In this document: piece by piece, positions 20,225 to 24,718 of the stretch
Layout: every line of letters begins with the position of its first letter
How positions within the stretch are numbered: position 1 is the first letter of the stretch
From: a virus
DNA length: 24,718 bases
Virus record (IMG/VR): IMGVR_UViG_3300050821_013173
Coordinates: 1 to 24,718 of that record
Reading direction: 5' to 3' (one strand)
Notes under the pieces: model-generated
What the model saw: the letters and a program-made list of their open reading frames with translations, nothing else
What the model was told of the DNA's origin: nothing
Database searches by the model: none
Made by a program: the position numbers and the translations under genes

Positions 20225-22003
20225 TCACGCGTAGATCGCCGGTGAGGGCCGCCGTACGACTGCCTCGCGCAGGGCCCAGCATGTGGCGCGCACGAGGTCC
20301 GACCGCTTGCCGCCCACGAGGTGCAGCCCGCCGATCACCTCCCGGACGCGCGCTGCGGCGAACTGCTCGTCGAGCTCGGGCGTGTCGTCGTGTACCAGGC
20401 GGCGCTGCGCGACCAGCGAGCGCAGCAGCGGCAGCCCGTAACGGGTCTCGGCCGAGCTCGCCCGCACACACGACCGGCGCGCCTGGTTCAGCGACGCCCC
20501 GAGGATCAGCGTGGCCGCCGCCGGATGGGCGGCGATCAACGCCTCGGCCTGGGCGACGGCGTCGAACCGGTCGACGCACAGCCAGCCGTCGACCTCGAAC
20601 ACGTCGCCACCCAGCGATGCCACTGCGGCGACCGCCGCGCCGTGGCCGTAGTTGTCCTCCACCGCCACCCACAGCCGGCCTGGGGTGGCGTCGGCCGGTC
20701 GACGCAGACTGCGCCACGCCGCCACGTCGACGAGGGCCTCGCCGCCCCCGACCGTCAGACGCCGCGGCCAGATGTTCAGCCACTGCGACCGCACCGCCTG
20801 CACCGGGTCCGGCTCGTCCGGGTCCTCCGATGCCTGCCCCGACAACGCCCGCCGCACCGCCTTGGCGATCAGCCGCTCACGCTGCGCCGACCAGTGCGGC
20901 GACGCCTGCCGCCACGCCTCACGGTCCTCGAGCTCGGCGTCGTAGGGCGCCGACCACTCCACAATCAGGTCACCCTCGGAGCCGTCGTCCAACACCTCGA
21001 GCGCGGCGGCGCGCCGGTCCAGCATCAGCGACGTCGCCATCCGATGCGCCGTCGACACCAACAGCAGCTGCGACTGTCTGGCCGCGACTGTGGTCGGCTC
21101 AAGCGCATCATCGACTGTCGTCGCCCGCACAGCCCACGCCTCATCGACCACCGCTAGCGATGCCGACCGTCCATACGACCCGCCGGATTGACGGGTGCCC
21201 TTCGACGCCACCAGCCACGACGAACCGTCGACCCGGCGAGTGATCGCCTCCTCGGTCTGCACCTTGCGAGTTGCGTACTCCGCCGGCCGAGCATCAGCCC
21301 ACGACTGCTCCGGGTTGAACACCGCCAGCGCGTGCGCGACCGACATCGCAACATGGACGAGCTCCTGCGGCTCACCGAACCGCTCGCCCTGATGCAGCCG
21401 CCACATCAACACCTCGCGCAGCAACCACGACTTGCCCAACTGGCGCGCCATCGATAACAGCGCCGTCTCCCATACGAGCCGCCCCGCCCCGTCGATCTCG
21501 AGCAACCGTCGCACGAACAAACGCTGGAACCAGCGCAACCGGCGACCACCGCGCGCCCAGACCCACCACTCGAACTCCCGACCCAGTGAGTCCACCGCCG
21601 CCGGATGCGGCACCGTCATCAGCCGCGGCCACTGTGCGTCGTCCGGCACCTCGCGCAGCTCATCCAGCCACGCCACATCCCACACCCCGTCGCCCACGTC
21701 GAGTCCCAACGGCTCGTCGTCCAGCGCGACCAGGTCATCGACCGGCTCGACCCGACGGGCCCTCGTCTCGTTCGCCAGCATCGCCGCCTGGCGCCGCTGA
21801 CACGGACCACACGCCGGCCGATACCGGCAACACCCCGAACCCTCAACATGACCCCGCGGGCCATGCCGAGACAATGGCGGGTCGTGATCCACTTCCGTCG
21901 CTGGCGCCCCCGCGCACACCAGCCGAAGCGCGCACGGCCGGCCCAGCAGCCGGCGCCGGGCCGCCTCATGATCCGGCCCATACGGCGAGCCCCGACGCGG
22001 CAT
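20225..22003 (-). CDS. terL: Large terminase with HNH-like N-terminal extension
   Basis: A 592-aa DNA packaging motor (ATPase plus nuclease). Residues about 10-75 look like an HNH/zinc module: Cys24, Cys30, the TEVDHDPPLS block with Asp39-His40, then Cys65 and Cys68 in PACGPCQRR. The usual HNH Asn after the last Cys is Gln69, so it may be degenerate. An acidic linker follows to about 125. The ATPase has Walker A ARQLGKS (186-192), Walker B LAVVDEA (283-289, Asp287-Glu288) and coupling motif LLLVSTAHR. The nuclease part has LWVAVEDNYGHGAAV and GKRSDLVRATCWAL. ATG 22003 is preferred; GTG 22069 would add 22 residues. No ribosome site is clear for either. Confidence 0.9.
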   Translation of the reverse strand: MPRRGSPYGPDHEAARRRLLGRPCALRLVCAGAPATEVDHDPPLSRHGPRGHVEGSGCCRYRPACGPCQRRQAAMLANETRARRVEPVDDLVALDDEPLGLDVGDGVWDVAWLDELREVPDDAQWPRLMTVPHPAAVDSLGREFEWWVWARGGRRLRWFQRLFVRRLLEIDGAGRLVWETALLSMARQLGKSWLLREVLMWRLHQGERFGEPQELVHVAMSVAHALAVFNPEQSWADARPAEYATRKVQTEEAITRRVDGSSWLVASKGTRQSGGSYGRSASLAVVDEAWAVRATTVDDALEPTTVAARQSQLLLVSTAHRMATSLMLDRRAAALEVLDDGSEGDLIVEWSAPYDAELEDREAWRQASPHWSAQRERLIAKAVRRALSGQASEDPDEPDPVQAVRSQWLNIWPRRLTVGGGEALVDVAAWRSLRRPADATPGRLWVAVEDNYGHGAAVAAVASLGGDVFEVDGWLCVDRFDAVAQAEALIAAHPAAATLILGASLNQARRSCVRASSAETRYGLPLLRSLVAQRRLVHDDTPELDEQFAAARVREVIGGLHLVGGKRSDLVRATCWALREAVVRRPSPAIYA

Positions 22004-22035
22004 CAGCCCGAACCAGCCCGATCGCCCCGGATCAC

Positions 22036-22047
22036 GCCGGATCCGGC
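22036..22047. repeat. Palindrome GCCGGATCCGGC before terminase
   Basis: A perfect 12-bp palindrome 33 bases upstream of the terminase start, with a second CCGGATC copy at 22027-22033. GC palindromes are common in such DNA, so significance is low. It lies where a cos or packaging-initiation site might be expected. Confidence 0.3.
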
Positions 22048-22097
22048 CCGAGGGGGGGCAGAAGTGCACGGACGACGTCCGCTGGGTTGGTGGACAG

Positions 22098-22124
22098 AAA
22101 AAGTCGGCCGCCGGGTTCGGCCGA
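22098..22124 (-). terminator. Intrinsic terminator for leftward transcription
   Basis: On the minus strand TCGGCCG, a 7-base loop AACCCGG, and CGGCCGA form a perfect 7-bp GC-rich stem (22124-22104), followed by C and TTTTT (22102-22098). It is the clearest Rho-independent terminator in the window and lies between the small genes ending at 22202 and the terminase. Confidence 0.75.
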
Positions 22125-22201
22125 GGGCGGGACCGGCGGAGCGAGCCCCCTCCCCCCCGGCGTCGGGTGGGGACGCCCCCCCATGCGCGCGCCCTCGGGT
22201 G

Positions 22202-22411
22202 TCACGGCTCGTAGTCCCCGCCGACGGATGTGTGAGGTGGCAGCCGCTCGATGTGGACGGCGTCGCCCGGGTGCAGGGTCACGCCGACGATGTGCCACTC
22301 GTGGATGCCGTGCTTGCGTCCGGTGTAGATGACCTCGGCGCCGATCTGGGTGCCATCGCGGCGCACGATGCGGACGTCCTCGGGTGGCTCGGGTCGGCGA
22401 CGCCAGCGCAT
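22202..22411 (-). CDS. Hypothetical small phage protein, 69 aa
   Basis: The ATG at 22411 overlaps the upstream stop (TGATG). A basic N-terminus (RWRRRPEPPED) is followed by strands RIVRRDGTQIGAEVIYTGRK, then HEWHIVGVTLHPGDAVHIER, which read as a small beta barrel (SH3- or head-closure-like pattern). No family is recognised with confidence. It is the last gene before the terminator at 22098-22124. Confidence 0.7.
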   Translation of the reverse strand: MRWRRRPEPPEDVRIVRRDGTQIGAEVIYTGRKHGIHEWHIVGVTLHPGDAVHIERLPPHTSVGGDYEP

Positions 22412-22833
22412 CACGTCGGTACAAGGTTGGCGAACTGGTCTCGGGTCCAGACCTCGAGCGGGCACAGGCCTTCGTCGCCGTCGAAGATGACGAGCCGCCA
22501 GGCGACTCCGGCGATCACGGCCGGGGTCCACACCGCGCCGATGGCGGCGCTGGCGCGCGCAGGGTCTGCTGGGAGCGGGATGCGCAGCTGGCGGCCGGAG
22601 ATGTCGACGTAGATCGCGACGTAGCCGCCGGGGTTGGCGCCGGGCTCGATGGCTTCGGGGAAGCCGGCCGGCAGCTCGTCGAGGATGCGGCCGCAGTCTT
22701 CGGCGATGAGATCTGCGATGCGTCGGCGGGCCGGGGTGTCGGCGGTGGCGGCGAGGTCCTGGGCCTCGAAGGTGAGGCGGGCGGCCTTGCGGGTGGCGGC
22801 GTCGATGGCGGGCGGGGTCCAGGCGATGGTCAT
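22411..22833 (-). CDS. Hypothetical phage protein, 140 aa
   Basis: ATG 22833 has GGAGGG but about 13 bases away, so initiation may be weak. Residues 1-55 are helical (DAATRKAARLTFEAQDLAAT and DLIAEDCGRILDELPAGFPE). The remainder alternates strands, with GGYVAIYVDISGRQLRIPLP and VIAGVAWRLVIFDGDEGLCP. No domain is recognised. It is not convincing as a small terminase: it has no DNA-binding helix-turn-helix that I can see. Confidence 0.7.
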   Translation of the reverse strand: MTIAWTPPAIDAATRKAARLTFEAQDLAATADTPARRRIADLIAEDCGRILDELPAGFPEAIEPGANPGGYVAIYVDISGRQLRIPLPADPARASAAIGAVWTPAVIAGVAWRLVIFDGDEGLCPLEVWTRDQFANLVPT

Positions 22834-22875
22834 GGCGGGTCAGTCTTCCCTCCTCGTGAGCTCGCATCGGATCGG

Positions 22876-23109
22876 TCAGTCATCACGCTCGAACGCTCCG
22901 ATGAGGTCGACCTGGTCGCTGGCGACGACGGCGCTGAGCATGCCGAGCCGGTGCCAGACCGGCATCCGTGTCGACAGCACGCGCAGCGTCGGGTCGGACG
23001 TGTCGGCGTCGATGACCTCGACGACCAGGACGGCGGCGACCGCGACGTCGGCGGGGTTGAGCTTGCCCTCGAACGACAGCCCGAGCAGCTCGAGCGGCCT
23101 GTCATCCAT
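22876..23109 (-). CDS. Hypothetical small phage protein, 77 aa
   Basis: The ATG at 23109 overlaps the zinc-ribbon gene end by 8 bases. It begins MDDRPLELLGLSFEGKLNPA, then DVAVAAVLVVEVIDADTSDP, TLRVLSTRMPVWHRLGMLSA and a hydrophobic strand and acidic end (GAFERDD). A single beta-strand/helix domain seems likely. Similar short proteins occur in actinophage early regions, without assigned function. Confidence 0.7.
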   Translation of the reverse strand: MDDRPLELLGLSFEGKLNPADVAVAAVLVVEVIDADTSDPTLRVLSTRMPVWHRLGMLSAVVASDQVDLIGAFERDD

Positions 23110-23236
23110 TGGCGGGGACCTGCTCGGGCGGTGGGCTGGTCCAGTCGTGGCATGCCGCGCAGTAGCCCTCGCGGACGTCGTCGGGGTGGTGCGAGGTGCG
23201 GCCGCAGCGCGGGCAGGTGATCACCGGAGAACTCAT
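23102..23236 (-). CDS. Small zinc-ribbon protein, 44 aa
   Basis: A leftward gene starting at ATG 23236 with GTGAGG about 8 bases upstream. The protein carries CPRCG near residue 8 and CAACH near residue 27, a four-Cys zinc ribbon, with HHPDDVREGYC between them. This CPRCGRxSHHPDDVxxGYCxxCHDWT pattern is common among tiny actinophage proteins of unknown role. It is divergent from the toxin-antitoxin-like operon, so the 51-bp region between them may serve both. Confidence 0.8.
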   Translation of the reverse strand: MSSPVITCPRCGRTSHHPDDVREGYCAACHDWTSPPPEQVPANG

Positions 23237-23251
23237 ACTGGCAACCTCACG

Positions 23252-23280
23252 TTGTCAATCGGTGGTTGACAAGGTATCCT
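23252..23280 (+). promoter_or_regulatory. Strong sigma-A-type promoter for the toxin-like operon
   Basis: The -35 box TTGTCA (23252-23257) and -10 box TATCCT (23275-23280) are separated by exactly 17 bases. The expected transcription start near 23287-23288 coincides with the GTG start codon of the first gene, pointing to a leaderless mRNA. Confidence 0.7.
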
Positions 23281-23284
23281 TGTC
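23252..23284. promoter_or_regulatory. Two nested inverted repeats over the promoter (operators)
   Basis: TTGTCAA (23252-23258) and TTGACAA (23266-23272) form a perfect 7-7-7 repeat over the -35 box. GACAAGG (23268-23274) and CCTTGTC (23278-23284), separated by TAT, form a perfect 17-bp repeat centred on the -10 box. They share 23268-23272, so binding at one could affect the other. This is a typical layout for autorepression by an antitoxin-like protein. Confidence 0.65.
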
Positions 23285-23287
23285 GTT

Positions 23288-23503
23288 GTGGAGATCATGC
23301 CCGCCGCCCACCACCACGGGATCAGCGACGACGACATCCGCCACGCCGTGCGCAACGCCTTCCGCACCGCCATCGAGGAGGGCTTCGTCATGCTCACCGG
23401 CCCCGACCAGGCCGGCAACCCGCTGGAGATCGGGATCCGCGAGACCGCCACCGGCCTCGTCATCTTCCACGCCATGCCTGCCCGCGACAAGTACCTGAGG
23501 TGA
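23288..23503 (+). CDS. Toxin-like small protein (BrnT/DUF4258-type pattern), 71 aa
   Basis: First gene of a rightward two-gene operon. GTG 23288 is preferred because it coincides with the predicted transcription start; ATG 23297, preceded by GGAG at short spacing, is the alternative. The protein reads HHHGISDDDIRHAVRNAFRT, then MLTGPDQAGNPLEIGIRETA and VIFHAMPARDKYLR. This order (H-x-I-x-x-x-D-I-x-x-A, G-x-x-x-x-G-x-x-L-E-I and a final HAMPAR-x-KY) is seen in short toxin-like proteins of actinobacteria related to BrnT-type RNases. Enzymatic activity is inferred from this pattern. It has no signal peptide or membrane helix. Confidence 0.7.
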   Translation: MEIMPAAHHHGISDDDIRHAVRNAFRTAIEEGFVMLTGPDQAGNPLEIGIRETATGLVIFHAMPARDKYLR

Positions 23504-23508
23504 TACCG

Positions 23509-23835
23509 ATGCCCACGACCAAGCAGATGACCGACGAGGAGCTCGCCGACCGCATCGAGCAGACCGACGTCGACCCCGCGCAGTGGCGGGACGCGTCGCC
23601 GCTGCGGGCGATCGCCTCGGCGCTGATCGTCTCCGACGCCGCCGAGCGCAACCTGATTGACGCCGTGGCCACAGCCCGGGCCGCCGATCTGTCGTGGACC
23701 GAGATCGCGATGATGCTCGGTGTGAGCCGTCAGGCGGCCCGGCAGCGCTTCGGTGATGCCGTCACCGGGCGTCAGACCGGGCGTCTCGTGGAGGATCCCG
23801 ACAGCCCCCGCGTCCGCCTGCGTCGACTGCCGTAG
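23509..23835 (+). CDS. Helix-turn-helix partner, antitoxin-like, 108 aa
   Basis: ATG 23509 lies 5 bases past the toxin-like stop and has GAGGTGA 6 bases upstream. The N-terminal part (TDEELADRIEQTDVDPAQWR, then helices) is acidic. The helix-turn-helix lies at about residues 62-84: DLSWTEIAMMLGVSRQAARQ followed by RFGDAV. A basic Arg/Pro tail ends the protein (SPRVRLRRLP). Common antitoxins of BrnT-type toxins have ribbon-helix-helix domains, so an HTH partner is less usual. It is the probable autorepressor at the inverted repeats upstream of the operon. Confidence 0.72.
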   Translation: MPTTKQMTDEELADRIEQTDVDPAQWRDASPLRAIASALIVSDAAERNLIDAVATARAADLSWTEIAMMLGVSRQAARQRFGDAVTGRQTGRLVEDPDSPRVRLRRLP

Positions 23836-23850
23836 CCGCGTCGTCATCGG

Positions 23851-24249
23851 TCAGAACTCCTCGAACAGGGCGGCCGGTGTGGGCGCGCGGGATGCGGAGC
23901 GGGGGCGGGTGCAGCGGCACGGCACGAGCGTCGAGTACTCGTGCTGTTCGCCGTTGACGGTCTCGTACTCGGGCGGGCCCGGCTCGTAGCCGCAGCCGTC
24001 GCAGTGTTCGCATGTGGCGCTGGGGTCGTGCCGGCGCGCCTCGGTCGGTGTGCGCAGCGCGCGGTACGCCTCGAGGAAGCTCGCGACGGTGACACGCTCG
24101 GCGGTATCGCGCAGCTTGGCGTAGGCGCGGTTGGCGCCCGCGGCGTCGAGCTCGTTGACGGCTTGCGTCCAGACGTACGCCTTCGGGCCGGTGGGCCAGG
24201 TGGCCACGAGCAGGTTCACGAGCCTCGCTGCGTCGTCGTTAGTCATCAT
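23851..24249 (-). CDS. Cys-rich phage protein, possibly replication-associated, 132 aa
   Basis: The ATG at 24249 (another at 24246) follows a 157-bp regulatory gap. Residues 1-70 are helical (DDAARLVNLLVATWPTGPKA and VASFLEAYRALRTPTEARRH), resembling helicase-loader-like phage proteins. The C-terminal half has CEHCDGCGYEPGP and, 20 residues on, VPCRCTRP, five cysteines that could bind zinc. Such proteins often accompany replication initiators in actinophages, and the next gene upstream here looks like one. Function is inferred only from context. Confidence 0.72.
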   Translation of the reverse strand: MMTNDDAARLVNLLVATWPTGPKAYVWTQAVNELDAAGANRAYAKLRDTAERVTVASFLEAYRALRTPTEARRHDPSATCEHCDGCGYEPGPPEYETVNGEQHEYSTLVPCRCTRPRSASRAPTPAALFEEF

Positions 24250-24406
24250 CGCCCCTGGTCAGCGACGTCGCGCGAGATGAGAGTATCGGTCCACCGATGA
24301 GAGCCAGACCGCGCGGGTCGGGCAGGGCTGGGCAGGGCTGGGTCGGGGGGACCGTGACGCTGCCTGTAGTCACGGCGTGACGCGCGGCGTGTCGCGCGGT
24401 GGCTGT
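24250..24406. promoter_or_regulatory. Regulatory gap with nested repeats, upstream of 23851-24249 gene
   Basis: This 157-bp gap contains ATCGGT-CC-ACCGAT (24285-24298) flanked by direct repeats GATGAGAG at 24276-24283 and 24296-24303, which are 20 bp apart (two helical turns). Further on are a tandem GGCAGGGCTG (24321-24340) and a perfect 7-bp hairpin, CCGTGAC (24352-24358) with GTCACGG (24369-24375). No clear promoter boxes were found; the hairpin has no T-tract. A control region or replication-origin element is possible. Confidence 0.5.
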
Positions 24407-24718
24407 TCATGGGTGACCGTTGCGTCGGGCTTGGGCGGCTTCGCGGGCTCGGCGTTGTCGGTCGCGGGCGGCGGCGCGGTCGGCGCGGACCTGATCGGCC
24501 GACGGGTTGTACTCGAGGTAGTCGGGCATCAGGAATCCCTCCTTGGTCTCGACCCACAGGCGGGTGCGGAGCAGCTTGTCGATCTCAGCGGCGCGGCCGA
24601 AGGTGTGGGCGACCTCGGCCGGGATGACGCCGTCGGTGAGGTACTGGGCGGAGTAGGTGCCGCAGCGCACCCAGAGTCCGGTGGCGGCGTTGCCGGCGCG
24701 GGTCACCTTGGGGTGGTT
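24407..24718 (-). CDS. Replication-type phage protein, 5' end beyond window
   Basis: The stop is at 24407 and the frame is open to the right window edge, so the N-terminus is missing. The visible 103 codons begin NHPKVTRAGNAATGLWVRCG and continue AQYLTDGVIPAEVAHTFGRA, then TRLWVETKEGFLMPDYLEYN and a strongly basic, Arg/Ala-rich tail. This matches a common actinophage protein with a winged helix-like replication-organizer domain (AGNAAxGLWVRxGSxxxxxLTDG then LWVE-x-x-x-G-F-x-x-x-DYLEYNP). The start GTG at 24706 seen inside the frame is internal and not the true start. Confidence 0.78.
   Translation of the reverse strand, partial: NHPKVTRAGNAATGLWVRCGTYSAQYLTDGVIPAEVAHTFGRAAEIDKLLRTRLWVETKEGFLMPDYLEYNPSADQVRADRAAARDRQRRAREAAQARRNGHP

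Noticed and set aside
22032-22205. 57-aa leftward frame starting at GTG 22205 that overlaps the previous stop as GTGA
   Set aside because: It contains the intrinsic terminator hairpin and T-tract, is mostly Pro/Gly/Arg, and has no recognisable structure. Kept as non-coding, though the GTGA overlap matches the style of real genes here.
24352-24375. Hairpin CCGTGAC/GTCACGG as a terminator for the right-edge gene
   Set aside because: No T-tract on the minus-strand side, which is G/C-only; left as a repeat within the regulatory gap.
1-24718. Insertion sequences, transposases or rRNA
   Set aside because: No transposase-like frame, terminal repeats with target duplication, or rRNA-like sequence was seen.

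Overview
The window is almost certainly part of a temperate, long-tailed (siphovirus-type) phage of a high-GC actinobacterium. Reasons: very high GC, frequent GTG starts, ATGA/GTGA stop-start overlaps at most gene junctions, HK97-type structural proteins, an actinophage-style tail module, and small zinc-ribbon and replication proteins of the kind common in actinophages. The species cannot be named from the sequence alone.

Layout: nearly everything is transcribed leftward (minus strand). At the right edge is the truncated end of a replication-type protein (24407-24718) and a Cys-rich protein (23851-24249). A rightward toxin-antitoxin-like pair (23288-23835) follows, with a well-formed promoter and nested inverted repeats. 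Four small leftward genes (22202-23236) end at a hairpin plus T-tract terminator (22098-22124). The packaging and virion block is next: large terminase with an apparent HNH-like N-terminal extension (20225-22003), a 314-bp non-coding spacer, a 51-aa zinc-ribbon gene, a convergent rightward 76-aa gene, portal, prohead protease, major capsid protein, two small proteins sharing an N-terminal motif, connector and neck genes, tail tube, tail assembly chaperones with a probable -1 frameshift, tape measure, distal tail, Gp37-like tail protein, receptor-side minor tail protein, two small genes, amidase endolysin and two small membrane proteins.

Left of the lysis genes is the lysogeny region: a rightward DUF4429-like gene (6566-6850), an attP-like segment matching the 3' half of a tRNA-Val(GAC) (6431-6475), tyrosine integrase (5341-6315), a small partner gene, a rightward HTH repressor-like gene (4470-4949) and a leftward excisionase-like HTH gene (4099-4290). 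Further left is the early recombination block: RusA resolvase, small genes, YqaJ exonuclease, a 145-aa gene, RecT annealing protein and small genes running off the left edge.

The genes work together as follows. YqaJ, RecT and RusA supply homologous recombination. Integrase, the HTH genes and attP control lysogeny. Terminase, portal, protease and capsid build and fill the head, and the tail block follows in assembly order. Amidase plus holin-like proteins lyse the cell. All five rightward genes (repressor, DUF4429-like, 76-aa gene, toxin-like, antitoxin-like) stand outside the lytic operons and are the best candidates for expression in the lysogen. Phage genes on both sides of an unbroken attP-like site suggest the virion or circular form, not an integrated prophage.
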